DNA of 64,000 nt from positions 124,001-188,000 of the forward strand of contig NZ_JBBYXJ010000001.1 of assembly GCF_039655775.1 (NCBI RefSeq), given 5' to 3'. Shown here one piece after another: positions 20,838 to 29,570 of this stretch. The position numbers were made by a program, and so were the translations under genes. Source of the DNA: Iodidimonas sp. SYSU 1G8. GTDB taxonomy: Bacteria > Pseudomonadota > Alphaproteobacteria > SMXS01. Every line of letters starts with the position of its first letter. The first letter of the stretch is position 1. The notes below the pieces were generated by a model, which was not told the DNA's origin, searched no databases, and saw only the letters and a list, made by a program, of their open reading frames with translations.

Positions 20838-22424
20838 TCAGCGCCGCCTGACCTGATAGCCGGCGGCGTCGCGGTCCCATGTGTCGGCGGCGACGCCGTC
20901 GGCGCGCAGCTTGTACTTCTCGATACGCTCCGACGTGTTTCTTGGCAGGGCAGGGGCGAAGCGCACATAGCGCGGGACCGCGAACCAGGGCAGCTTTTCC
21001 TGGCACGCATCGAGCACCGTCTCGGGCGTCAGCCTGGCATCGGCCTTGGGAACGATCACGACCATGACCTCTTCCTCGGACAGGTCCGAGGGAACGCCGA
21101 AGACGGCGGATTCCTGAATGCCCTCGATGCCGTCGATGATCTTTTCGACCTCCCAGGACGAGATGTTCTCGCCGCGCCGCCGGATCGCGTCCTTCATCCG
21201 GTCCAGATAATAGAAATAGCCATCCTCATCCATGCGGCCGCGGTCGCCGGTGTGAAACCACAGGTCCCTGAACGCCTTTACCGTGGCCTCCGGCATCCGG
21301 TAGTACTCCTTGAACATCACGTCCGGCTCGCGCGGGCGGGCGACGATTTCCCCGGCGGTGCCGGGCGGGCAGGGATGGCCGTTCTCGTCCTGGATCTGCA
21401 CGTCGTAGAGCGGCACCGGCCTGCCGCACGAGCCCAGCCGGAAGCCGTCGACGGTGTTCAGCGTCACGGTGCCCAGCTCGGTCGAGCCATACACCTCGAT
21501 CAGCCGCAGCCCGAACCGTTCTTCGAACGCGCGGCAGATGGTGGCCGGCGCGGGGGCGCCATAGGCGCGCCGGACGCTGTTGAGGGCGTCGTCGGCCCGG
21601 GCTTGCTGCTTGTGCAGCATCATCAGCAGCGCGCCCATGTAGTTGAACGCGGTCACGCCCTCGCGGCGGCAGATGTCCCAGAACCCGGACGCCGAGAACC
21701 GGTCGTGCAGCACGGCCTGCGCATCGGCCAGCATGGCGGCCAGCACGGTCAGATAGCGGGCGTTGGCATGGAACAGCGGAAAGGCGCTGAACAGCACGTC
21801 GTCGGCTTGGTAGTCCATGGCAGCGACGCAGATTTTCGCCATCTCGAAATGGGAGTGATGGCTGAGCACGGCGCCTTTGGATGGTCCTGTCGTGCCCGAG
21901 GTAAACAGGATCACCGCCGGATCGTTGGGACCCTGCACGGCGGCCGGACGGATGTCGCGCCCGCCGGCTACCAGATCAGCCAGGCTGTGGGTTCCACCAT
22001 CCGGCGGTGCGCGTTCCGGACCGGCGACGATGACGTGCCGAAGGAGCGGCAAGCCGTCTCTCAGCGGCGCCAGTCGCTCCGGCCATTCCGGCGCGATGAT
22101 GATGGCGCGGCATTCGGCGAGGCGCAGCTGGTGCGCCAGCAGCTCGCCCTTCAGTCCCGTATGGATGGGCACCTCGACCAGCGCCGCGCGGGTGACGCCC
22201 ATCCAGGCGCGCAGGAAATCGGCGCCGTTCGGCAGCATCACGGCGATCTTGTCGCCAGCCGCGAGGCCGAGGCTTGTCAGCGCGTCGGCCAGCCGGGTCG
22301 CCTCCCGGTCCAGCGCGCCATAGGTCAGCGCCGCGCCGTCCTGGAAGCGGATCAGCCGCCGGTCCGGCGAGCGTTCCGCCCGGGCCGAGAGGATGGCGCT
22401 GATGGTGGCCTCGCCCCGGTACAT
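20838..22424 (-). CDS. AMP-dependent acyl-CoA synthetase
   Basis: 528 aa; ATG 22424 lies 13 bp after the VOC gene stop, with AGGAC before it. ANL-family motifs: P-loop TSGTTGPSKGAVLSHH, A5 YGSTELGTVTLN, A7 HTGDRGRMDEDGYFYYLDR, A8 KDAIRRRGENISSWEVE, and A10 Lys in SERIEKYKLR. The catalytic Lys is present. It activates a carboxylic acid to its CoA thioester, the likely entry to the acyl-CoA dehydrogenase step nearby. Cotranscribed with the VOC gene. Confidence 0.88.
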   Translation of the reverse strand: MYRGEATISAILSARAERSPDRRLIRFQDGAALTYGALDREATRLADALTSLGLAAGDKIAVMLPNGADFLRAWMGVTRAALVEVPIHTGLKGELLAHQLRLAECRAIIIAPEWPERLAPLRDGLPLLRHVIVAGPERAPPDGGTHSLADLVAGGRDIRPAAVQGPNDPAVILFTSGTTGPSKGAVLSHHSHFEMAKICVAAMDYQADDVLFSAFPLFHANARYLTVLAAMLADAQAVLHDRFSASGFWDICRREGVTAFNYMGALLMMLHKQQARADDALNSVRRAYGAPAPATICRAFEERFGLRLIEVYGSTELGTVTLNTVDGFRLGSCGRPVPLYDVQIQDENGHPCPPGTAGEIVARPREPDVMFKEYYRMPEATVKAFRDLWFHTGDRGRMDEDGYFYYLDRMKDAIRRRGENISSWEVEKIIDGIEGIQESAVFGVPSDLSEEEVMVVIVPKADARLTPETVLDACQEKLPWFAVPRYVRFAPALPRNTSERIEKYKLRADGVAADTWDRDAAGYQVRRR

Positions 22425-22437
22425 GAGAGGCGATGTC

Positions 22438-23025
22438 CTAGGACGCGCCGGGCAGGTCCGACTTGTCGCGCAGGCCGGCGAACTCGCCATTCTCTAGCAC
22501 GTAGTACTTGCGGGTCGGCGGCGCGAACGCGCCTTCCGCGGCAATGCCCGGCAGGCCGCCCAGACCGGTGCGCGAGCCGGCGGGCATTTCCAGCAGCTCG
22601 ATGATGTTGCCGAACGGATCGCGGCAGTAATGCAGCCTGGCGCCGCCCGGACGCGCCTTGGTCAGCGGCTTGATCACCGAGCCGCCGGCCGCCAGGAAGC
22701 GCGCCAGCACCGTCTCGAAATCCGTGACCTGGAACGCCAGATGGGTGTAGCCGTGATCGGACGCGCGCCGTTCGCTGGCATGGCCGTTGGACGCGGGCGT
22801 CCGGTAGGTCCAGATCTCCAGATAGGTGTTGGCGCCGCGCAGCATGTAGCTGTCCGCCGAGGACTCATCCATGCCGACATAGGCGTTCACGTCGGCGTTG
22901 CCCTCGTCCCATTTGTCGACACCGATGACCTCGAAGCCGAAGACGTCCTCGTAGAACTTGCGCCCGGCCTCGAGGTCCGGGACGTTGACGCCCACATGAT
23001 GGATGCCGCAGATCAGCGATGTCAT
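22438..23025 (-). CDS. VOC-superfamily protein (glyoxalase/dioxygenase-like)
   Basis: 195 aa. Opens with the VOC signature IHHVGVNVPDLEAGRKFYED; a second module carries GYTHLAFQVTDFETVLARF and the metal-ligand Glu in CRDPFGNIIELLE. The two His and the Glu suggest a bound divalent metal. Between acyl-CoA synthetase and hydroxyacid dehydrogenase genes it may be an isomerase or ring-cleavage enzyme, but the family is too broad for a specific call. Confidence 0.8.
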   Translation of the reverse strand: MTSLICGIHHVGVNVPDLEAGRKFYEDVFGFEVIGVDKWDEGNADVNAYVGMDESSADSYMLRGANTYLEIWTYRTPASNGHASERRASDHGYTHLAFQVTDFETVLARFLAAGGSVIKPLTKARPGGARLHYCRDPFGNIIELLEMPAGSRTGLGGLPGIAAEGAFAPPTRKYYVLENGEFAGLRDKSDLPGAS

Positions 23026-23061
23026 TGCCGTACTCCCCGTTTCAGCAAGTCTCCCCGCCGC

Positions 23062-24018
23062 TTAATACCATGTCTCGCGGTTGATGGGATTCAGCAGTTC
23101 CCGCCCGTCCATGAAACGCCGCGCATTTTCGATGATCAGCGCGCTGATCGGGTCGAACGGGTTCGAACCCTTGCCCCAGGACAGATGCGGCGACAGGCGC
23201 ACCTTGGGATGGGTGTACAGCACGTGGCCTTCGGGCAGTGGCTCCGGCTCGGACACGTCGAGGGTGGCGAAGCGCAGATGGCCACTGTCGAGCGCCGCGA
23301 CCAGCGCCTCCTGGTCCACCATGGCGCCGCGCGAGATGTTCACGAAATGCGCGCCCTGCTTCATCTTGGCGAGGCTTTCGGCATTGATGATGTTGCGGGT
23401 CTCGGGCGTCAGCGGGGCGGCGAGCACCAGATGGTCCGACTGGGCCAGCACCTCGTCGAGCGGCAGGAATTCGACGGGCCCCTCGATGGGCGCGCTGCTG
23501 CGGCGGGTCGCGATGACCCGCGCGCCGAAGGGCGCCGCGCGTTCGGCGATGGCCTTGCCGATGGTGCCGAAGCCGATCAGGCCGATGGTCTTGCCTTCGA
23601 TGGTGCCGACCGGGTTGCCCTGTTCCTTGTACCAGCGGTCCGCGGCGTCGATCCAGATGTCGGGAAAGCGCTTCTCCAGCGCCAGCATGCTGGCCAGGGC
23701 GAACTCGCCGATGGCGTTCGCCTGCACGCCGCGCGCGCAGGTGGCGTCGGCCACGTCGAACGCCCAGCGCGGATAGTCGTCGATCCCGGTGGACACGGTC
23801 TGGACCCAGCGCAGGTTGAAGGGCCAGCCCTCGGGCGCGGTTTCGGGGAAGTGCACACCGGCGTGCGGCGGCAGGAAGATCATGGCGGCCGCGTCTTCGG
23901 GGACCTGCCAGTTGGCGTCCTTCGGCGTCCGCTTCAGCGTGACGCCGGCCGGCAGCTTGGCCGCGAGCTGCTGGGCGATGGCGTCGGGCAGATGATGGGC
24001 GATGACGAAGTCGGACAC
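23062..24018 (-). CDS. D-2-hydroxyacid dehydrogenase (second)
   Basis: 318 aa. NAD motif LIGFGTIGKAIAERAAPFG; catalytic Arg in NISRGAMVDQEALVAAL, Glu in DVSEPEPLPEG and His in LSPHLSWGKG. The C-terminal MDGRELLNPINRETWY is unusual for the family. It is 36 bp upstream of the VOC gene on the same strand, so the three genes 24018 to 20838 probably form one catabolic operon. Confidence 0.86.
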   Translation of the reverse strand: MSDFVIAHHLPDAIAQQLAAKLPAGVTLKRTPKDANWQVPEDAAAMIFLPPHAGVHFPETAPEGWPFNLRWVQTVSTGIDDYPRWAFDVADATCARGVQANAIGEFALASMLALEKRFPDIWIDAADRWYKEQGNPVGTIEGKTIGLIGFGTIGKAIAERAAPFGARVIATRRSSAPIEGPVEFLPLDEVLAQSDHLVLAAPLTPETRNIINAESLAKMKQGAHFVNISRGAMVDQEALVAALDSGHLRFATLDVSEPEPLPEGHVLYTHPKVRLSPHLSWGKGSNPFDPISALIIENARRFMDGRELLNPINRETWY

Positions 24019-24148
24019 GGTGGTCTCCAGATGAACGCGGATGTGGCGGGCACTTTAGAAAATTCATGCGTGACTGCCCAGCCCCATGTACGCGCCCGAT
24101 CCATTCCGTCTAGAATGGTGTCCGGGTGGTAACCAAGGGGAGACGATC

Positions 24149-25348
24149 ATGGACCTGGCATTCGCCGACACGGACGAGGCCTTCCGGCTCGAGGTCCGGG
24201 CGTTCTTCGAGACGCGCTTTCCCAAGGATATCCTCGACAAGATCCGCCGGGGCCAGACCCTGGGCAAGGACGATCTGGTCCGCGCCGAGAAGGCGTATCA
24301 CGCCGAAGGCTGGAGCGCGGCCAACTGGCCGGAGGAATATGGCGGCACCGGCTGGAGCGTGACCCAGAAGTATATTTTCGACGAGGAGCGCGAGAGGGTC
24401 GGCGCCCCGTCCGTCGTGCCCATGGGCCTGCTTTACGTGGCGCCGGTGATCTACACCTTCGGCAGCCCCGAGCAGAAGCAGCGTTTCCTGCCGGGCATCC
24501 TGTCCAGCGACGTGTTCTGGGCGCAGGGCTATTCCGAGCCGGGGGCCGGATCGGACCTCGCCTCTCTGCAGACCCGCGCCGTGCGGGACGGTGACGAATA
24601 TGTGGTCAACGGCGTCAAGATCTGGACCTCGCAGGCCCACTATGCCGACTGGATTTTCTGCCTCGTGCGCACCTCCAGCGCCGGCAAGCCGCAGGAAGGC
24701 ATCACCTTCCTGTGCATGGACATGAAGACGCCGGGCATCACCGTGCGGCCGATCATCGGCATCGACGGCAGCCACTATCTCAACCAGGTGTTCTTCGAGG
24801 ACGTGCGGGTGCCGGTCGGGAACCGGATCGGCGAGGAGAACAAGGGCTGGGATTACGCCAAGTACCTGCTGACCCACGAGCGCACCTCCTATGCCCACGT
24901 GGCACGCAAGAAGATGGACATGGCGCGGCTCAAGCAGCTTGCCCGCACCGTCACCAGCGACGGCCGCAGCCTGGCCGAGGACCCGCTGTTCGTGCAGAAG
25001 ATGGCCGAGGCCGACGTGGCGTTGGCCTCCCTCGAAATGACGGTGCTGCGCGCCATCGCCTCGCTGTCCTCGGGGCAGGCGCCGGGCAATGAATCCTCGA
25101 TCCTGAAGATCATGGCGACCGAGCGGGCGCAGGAGATCACCGAACTTTTCGTGGAACTGGGCGGCCTCTACAGCGCCCATTTCATCACCGACCGCGCCCG
25201 CCCGGACTGGAACTCCAACTCCGGCATTCCCGACTGGGCGTCACCCTCCATGGCCAGTTACCTGTTCACCCGCGCCCAGACCATCTATGGCGGCGCGACC
25301 GAGGTGCAGAAGAACGTCATCGCCAAGCAGGTGTTGAGGCTGCCGTAA
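24149..25348 (+). CDS. Acyl-CoA dehydrogenase
   Basis: 399 aa from ATG 24149 after AAGGGGAGA. FAD/acyl-binding motifs WAQGYSEPGAGSDLASL and VNGVKIWTSQAHYAD, C-terminal YGGATEVQKNVIAKQVLRLP. The length and the WSAANWPEEYGGTGWS start match the short/branched-chain and aromatic-acid degradation members. Divergent from the hydroxyacid dehydrogenase operon across 130 bp. It introduces an alpha,beta double bond into an acyl-CoA using an electron-transfer flavoprotein, which is not in the window. Confidence 0.88.
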   Translation: MDLAFADTDEAFRLEVRAFFETRFPKDILDKIRRGQTLGKDDLVRAEKAYHAEGWSAANWPEEYGGTGWSVTQKYIFDEERERVGAPSVVPMGLLYVAPVIYTFGSPEQKQRFLPGILSSDVFWAQGYSEPGAGSDLASLQTRAVRDGDEYVVNGVKIWTSQAHYADWIFCLVRTSSAGKPQEGITFLCMDMKTPGITVRPIIGIDGSHYLNQVFFEDVRVPVGNRIGEENKGWDYAKYLLTHERTSYAHVARKKMDMARLKQLARTVTSDGRSLAEDPLFVQKMAEADVALASLEMTVLRAIASLSSGQAPGNESSILKIMATERAQEITELFVELGGLYSAHFITDRARPDWNSNSGIPDWASPSMASYLFTRAQTIYGGATEVQKNVIAKQVLRLP

Positions 25349-25431
25349 CTTGTATCCAGCGCCCGGAATGGCAGGCTTTGACAAAGATTGCCATTCTTGA
25401 AATATTGGACAGGATAGAAAGGACGGTTTCG

Positions 25432-25683
25432 ATGGCATCGATGAACGTATCGCTCCCTGAGCCACTGAAGGCTTGGGTCGAAGCGCAGGCGAAAACGGGC
25501 CGCTACGCGAATGCGAGTGACTATGTCCGCGATTTGATCCGTCGCGATCAGGATCGCGCCAGCAAGATCGACGCGCTCCAGACGCTGATCACGGAAGGTA
25601 TCGAGAGCGGAGAAGCGCGAGAGCTCGATCTTCCTGCCCTTCTGGCCAAGGCGCGGGCATCTCATGATCGCGGGCAGAGATAA
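25432..25683 (+). CDS. parD: ParD-family antitoxin
   Basis: 83 aa. Ribbon-helix-helix N-terminus MNVSLPEPLKAWVEAQ, then RYANASDYVRDLIRRD; the C-terminal helix should wrap the toxin. Start ATG 25432 after AGAAAGGA; ATG 25441 is also possible. The last 20 bp overlap the toxin gene, the usual arrangement that couples translation. ParD dimers normally repress their own promoter. Confidence 0.88.
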   Translation: MASMNVSLPEPLKAWVEAQAKTGRYANASDYVRDLIRRDQDRASKIDALQTLITEGIESGEARELDLPALLAKARASHDRGQR

Positions 25684-25987
25684 GCCGTATCGTTTTACGC
25701 CCGCGGCCCTCCGAGATCTGGAGGAAATCTGGGAATTCTCCGCGCAGCGCTGGTCACCGACGCAGGCGGACAAATATCTGACACGGATGGTGAGCTCGAT
25801 CGAGCGCATCGCGGCCAATCCGCGCATGGTGCGTGAACGTCGTGAGTACACCCCGCCTGTCAGGATCTATCGGCACGAATCCCACGTTATCATCTTCACG
25901 GAACAGGCGGATCACATCGCGATCATCCGCGTGCGCCACGGCGGTGAGGATTGGGCGAACGATCCCGGCACCGTCGGAATTGACTAG
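25664..25987 (+). CDS. parE: ParE-family toxin (RelE/ParE superfamily)
   Basis: 107 aa. Motifs RFTPAALRDLEEIWEFSAQRWS, then ERIAANPRMVRERREY and HVIIFTEQADHIAIIRVRH, ending in the conserved beta-strand. ParE toxins poison DNA gyrase. The usual length is about 95-100 aa, so it looks intact. Located between catabolic genes and an Hsp70-like gene, with no other mobile signature. Confidence 0.88.
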   Translation: MIAGRDKPYRFTPAALRDLEEIWEFSAQRWSPTQADKYLTRMVSSIERIAANPRMVRERREYTPPVRIYRHESHVIIFTEQADHIAIIRVRHGGEDWANDPGTVGID

Positions 25988-26063
25988 AGGATTGTCGCAG
26001 GATTGTTTATCGGGAGCACCCGCGCCGCTCCCGGCGGCGGCTTCAGTAGAGTGTTAGCGTCAC

Positions 26064-27380
26064 GTGCATTCCATCGGTCTCGATTTCGGCACCACCAATT
26101 CCGTCGCCTGCAGGGTGGGCGAGGGCGGCGACGTGGAGACGGTGTCGTTCGAGCGGCCCGAGGGTCCCGAGGGCATCTTTCCGTCGCTGCTGACCTTCTG
26201 GCAGGAGGAAAGCGGGCGCGGGCGGGCGCAAACGCTGGTCGAGGGCGGGCAGTGGGCCATCGACGCCTACCGCGAGACCGAGCCGGATTGCCGCTTCCTG
26301 AAATCGATCAAGACCTTCGCCGGCAACCCGCATTTCTCCAGCACGCTGGTCTATGGCGCGCAGTACGATTTCCAGGCCCTGATGCGCGCCTTCCTGTCGT
26401 CCATGCGCGCCCATGGCGCGGCGGACGGGGCGTGGGACACGAAACGCATCGTCATCGGCCGCCCGATCCGCTTCGCCGGGCTCAATGCCGATGACGACCT
26501 GGCGCTCAAGCGGTATGGCGCGGCGCTGAAGGCGCTCGGGTTCACCGAGATGCAGACGGTGTTCGAGCCGCTGGCGGCCGCCTATTACTTCGTCCGCGAC
26601 CTGACCGAGGCGGCCAATGTGTTCGTCGCCGATCTGGGCGGCGGCACCAGCGATTTCTCGATCATTCGGCTGGAGCGGCGCGGCGGCAGGCTGGCGCTCG
26701 AGCCGCTGGCGTCGCGCGGCAACGATATCGCCGGCGACCGGTTCGACTACCGGATGATCGACAAGATCGTCGCGCCCGCGCTGGGCAAGGGCTCGGACTA
26801 CGACAGCCTGGGCAAGCGGCTGCCGTTCCCGACGACCTATTACAACCGGCTGGCGCGCTGGAACGAGATCTACACGCTGCGGATCGGCAAGATCCACCGC
26901 GAGATCGCCGATCTGAAGCGCTACAGCTATGCCCCGGACCGGATCGAGAAGTTTCTTCGCTTCATCGATTCAGAAGCGGCGGTCGATCTCCATGCCGCCA
27001 TCTCGCGGACCAAGCGGGATCTGTCGTTGCAGGACAGCGCGCGCTTCCATCTGGGTTTCGATGGCGAGGCCATCGACGCCGATGTCACGCGCGCCGAGTT
27101 CGATGGCTGGATCGAGCGCGACATGCTCAAGCTCGACGCGCTGGCGGACCAGACGCTGGCCGAGGCCGGGCTGGCGGCGAAGGACATCGACATCGTCTTC
27201 CTCACCGGCGGCACGTCCTTCGTGCCCGCGGTCCGCGCGCTGTTCGAGCATCGCTTCGGCGGCGCCGTGATCCAGAGCAGCGACCAGCTGGTCTCGATCG
27301 CCAAGGGCCTGGCGCTGATCGGCCAGGACGCGGAGTCGGCGGCGATGATGACCGACCGGGTCGTCTCCCTCGCGGACTGA
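26064..27380 (+). CDS. Hsp70-like ATPase (YegD type), without substrate-binding domain
   Basis: 438 aa from GTG 26064. Actin-fold ATPase motifs: phosphate-1 IGLDFGTTNSVACRVG, phosphate-2 VADLGGGTSDFSII, adenosine FLTGGTSFVPAVRALFEHRFG. Length equals the nucleotide-binding domain plus an insert (about 260-340), with no DnaK substrate-binding domain, as in YegD. The chaperone role of this branch is not established. Stands alone, convergent with the response-regulator phosphatase gene (11 bp between stops). Confidence 0.87.
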   Translation: MHSIGLDFGTTNSVACRVGEGGDVETVSFERPEGPEGIFPSLLTFWQEESGRGRAQTLVEGGQWAIDAYRETEPDCRFLKSIKTFAGNPHFSSTLVYGAQYDFQALMRAFLSSMRAHGAADGAWDTKRIVIGRPIRFAGLNADDDLALKRYGAALKALGFTEMQTVFEPLAAAYYFVRDLTEAANVFVADLGGGTSDFSIIRLERRGGRLALEPLASRGNDIAGDRFDYRMIDKIVAPALGKGSDYDSLGKRLPFPTTYYNRLARWNEIYTLRIGKIHREIADLKRYSYAPDRIEKFLRFIDSEAAVDLHAAISRTKRDLSLQDSARFHLGFDGEAIDADVTRAEFDGWIERDMLKLDALADQTLAEAGLAAKDIDIVFLTGGTSFVPAVRALFEHRFGGAVIQSSDQLVSIAKGLALIGQDAESAAMMTDRVVSLAD

Positions 27381-27391
27381 GCAGGCCGCCG

Positions 27392-28543
27392 TTACAGCTC
27401 GCCGTCGAACACGAACTCGACCAGGGAACAGTCGTCGTCGAAGGCGGTCTTGCCCTGGATCTCCTGAACGCTTTCGATGATGCAGCTCAGCCGGGCTTCG
27501 GCATCGTCATGGGACAGGTCGGTCAGGATGCGCACGAAGTCGTCGAAGGGCAGCATGGAGCCGTCGAGGCATTCCACCTCGAAGACGCCGTCGCTGAAGA
27601 CATAGAGGTGCGAACCGGGCGGGATGAAGGTCGAGAACATGTCGTATTCCAGCCCCTCGAAGGTACCGATCGGCAGGCCTTCGCCCTGCAGCAGCTGCGG
27701 CTTGCGGCCCGGCGGCAGCAGCACGGCGGGCGGGTGACCGGCGGCGGCATAGGTCAGCTCGCGGGTCGAGATGCGGTACACGCCGTACCAGATGGTGAAG
27801 TAGAGCTGGTTCTGCCGCTCCATGGGGAACGCGTTGTTCAGCGCCTCGAGTACCTTGGCCGGGTTGAGGAAATCCACATCCGGCAGGGCGCGGGCGCCCA
27901 GCGTGTTCAGGGCCGACACGCTGAGCAGCGCGGAGCCGACGCCGTGGCCGCAGACATCCAGCAGGTAGATGGCGAAATGGTCGTCGTCCAGCTGGTGATA
28001 GGAAAAGGCGTCGCCGCCCAGCGAACTGGAGGGATAGAATTTCCACGCCGTCGACATGGGCTGGGAAATCACCGGCGGCAGGATCGAGCGGACGTAGGCG
28101 GCGGCTTCGCCCAGTTCGGCATGCAGCCGTTCATAGGCGGCGTTCCGTTCCATCAGGGCGAGATAGCCCTTGGCATGGTGACGGATGCGGGCGATCAGCT
28201 CGACGGCGGCGGGCAGCTTGACCAGATAGTCGTTGGCGCCGCGCGCGAAGGCCTCGGCCTTGACCGCCGGCTCTTCCTTGCCGGACAGGACGACCAGCGG
28301 AATTTCGCGCAGGAACGGGTCCTCGCGCATGGCGGTGACGATGTCGAGGCCGTCGGCGTCGGGCAGCACCAGATCCTGCAGGATGACCTGCGGCTTGTAC
28401 TCGCGGGCCACCTCCAGCGCCTTGCTGCCTTCGCCGCACCATCGCAGCTCCAGATCCTTTTCCGGGCGCAGCATGGTGGCGACCGCCGCGTTGACCAGAC
28501 GCTGGTCGTCGACGAGAAGGACCCTGATCGGATCTGCGGTCAT
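27392..28543 (-). CDS. Response regulator: WspR-like receiver fused to PP2C (RsbU/SpoIIE) phosphatase
   Basis: 383 aa; ATG 28543 overlaps the cheB stop by 4 bp, with AAGGAAC before it. Receiver at about 1-125: VLLVDDQRLV, phosphoacceptor Asp in VILQDLVLPDADGL, then VLSGKEEPAVKAEAFARGAN and DYLVKLPAAVELIARIRHH. These stretches closely resemble Pseudomonas WspR as I recall it. After a short coiled coil comes a PP2C/SpoIIE domain (about 175-383): SSLGGDAFSYHQLDD, YLLDVCGHGVGSALLS, AAAGHPPAVLL, YVFSDGVFEVE, with metal-binding Asp residues intact. So the GGDEF output of WspR is replaced by a Ser/Thr phosphatase, expected to act on a phosphorylated STAS protein such as the one at 40071. Confidence 0.9.
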   Translation of the reverse strand: MTADPIRVLLVDDQRLVNAAVATMLRPEKDLELRWCGEGSKALEVAREYKPQVILQDLVLPDADGLDIVTAMREDPFLREIPLVVLSGKEEPAVKAEAFARGANDYLVKLPAAVELIARIRHHAKGYLALMERNAAYERLHAELGEAAAYVRSILPPVISQPMSTAWKFYPSSSLGGDAFSYHQLDDDHFAIYLLDVCGHGVGSALLSVSALNTLGARALPDVDFLNPAKVLEALNNAFPMERQNQLYFTIWYGVYRISTRELTYAAAGHPPAVLLPPGRKPQLLQGEGLPIGTFEGLEYDMFSTFIPPGSHLYVFSDGVFEVECLDGSMLPFDDFVRILTDLSHDDAEARLSCIIESVQEIQGKTAFDDDCSLVEFVFDGEL

Positions 28544-29562
28544 GGGTGAAGTTCCTTTATGGCTCTGAGGGCGCGGGCGCCGATGGCGGGAAGGGGCAGA
28601 ACGTCGACGGCCGCGCCGATCTCGGCGGCCGCCTTGGGCATGCCCCAGACGACGGAGGTCTTCTGGTCCTGGGCGATGGTATGGAAACCGGCTTTGCGCA
28701 GCGTCAGCAGGCCGTCGGCGCCGTCGCGGCCCATGCCGGTCAGCAGGATGGCGCAGCCGCGCATGCCGCGCCGCCGCGCCGCGCTCATGAAGAAGGCATC
28801 GACCGATGGCTTGTAGGAGCTTTCCTTCGGCTCGGGCGTGTAGCCGAGGCGGCCATTGGACTCGATCACCAGATGGTCGGGGCCGGCGGCGATGAAGATC
28901 TTTCCCGCGCCCAGCCTGTCGCCTTGCCGTGCCGGCAGGACCCGCCGGGCGCAGCGGCGGCTTAGCCATTCGGCCAGACCGGTGGCGAAATGCTCGTCCA
29001 CATGCTGGACGATGACCACCGAGGCGGGCAGGTCGGCGGGCAGCGCCTGAAGGATTTCGGAGACGGCCTGAGGACCGCCCGTCGAGGCGCCGATGGCGAC
29101 CAGCGGTGCTTCCTCGGTCAGCGCGGTGACGGCGGCGGCCCCATTGACCCTCGGCGCGCGGCCGTTCCTGCCGATCAGCTTGGCGATGATCGCCAGCTTG
29201 TCCTGCAGCGCGGCGGCGCCGTCGATGTTGCCGGACAGGCCCAGCACCGGCGTCTGGATGGCATCCAGCGCGCCCAGGCTCATGGCCTCGTAGACCATGT
29301 CCAGATGGCCGGTGACCGTCGATGTGACCACCAGGATGGCGCAGGGCGACTGTTTCATGATGCGCCGGGTGGCTTCCACGCCGTCCATCTGCGGCATGAT
29401 CAGATCCATCAGGATCAGGTCGACCGGGTCGGCTGCCGCGCGCTGGACGGCTTCCGCTCCGGTCGCCGCCGTCCAGGCGGTTTCATGGCCGGGCGTCGCG
29501 GCGACGACACGGCGCAGGGCCGCCGTCGCCAGCATCACATCGTTCACGATCCCGATCCGCAT
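28540..29562 (-). CDS. CheB-type methylesterase (WspF-like)
   Basis: 340 aa. Receiver (1-120) opens MRIGIVNDVMLATAALRR; the Asn before the acidic residue is also how I recall WspF. Phosphoacceptor Asp in LILMDLIMPQMDG. Esterase domain (about 150-340): catalytic Ser in GASTGGPQAV, His in VIVQHVDEHF, Asp in LTGMGRDGADGL. It removes methyl groups added by the CheR-like protein and so sets adaptation. Starts 8 bp after the kinase stop and overlaps the phosphatase gene by ATGA. Confidence 0.9.
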   Translation of the reverse strand: MRIGIVNDVMLATAALRRVVAATPGHETAWTAATGAEAVQRAAADPVDLILMDLIMPQMDGVEATRRIMKQSPCAILVVTSTVTGHLDMVYEAMSLGALDAIQTPVLGLSGNIDGAAALQDKLAIIAKLIGRNGRAPRVNGAAAVTALTEEAPLVAIGASTGGPQAVSEILQALPADLPASVVIVQHVDEHFATGLAEWLSRRCARRVLPARQGDRLGAGKIFIAAGPDHLVIESNGRLGYTPEPKESSYKPSVDAFFMSAARRRGMRGCAILLTGMGRDGADGLLTLRKAGFHTIAQDQKTSVVWGMPKAAAEIGAAVDVLPLPAIGARALRAIKELHP

Positions 29563-29570
29563 GCGTCTTC

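Noticed and set aside
20745-24132. Long plus-strand open frames (about 619 and 500 residues)
   Set aside because: Shadows of the acyl-CoA synthetase, VOC and hydroxyacid dehydrogenase genes on the minus strand; no recognisable domain.
25432-25987. Mobile element or genomic island around the ParDE pair
   Set aside because: No integrase, transposase, direct repeats or tRNA nearby, and base composition by eye is like the surroundings.
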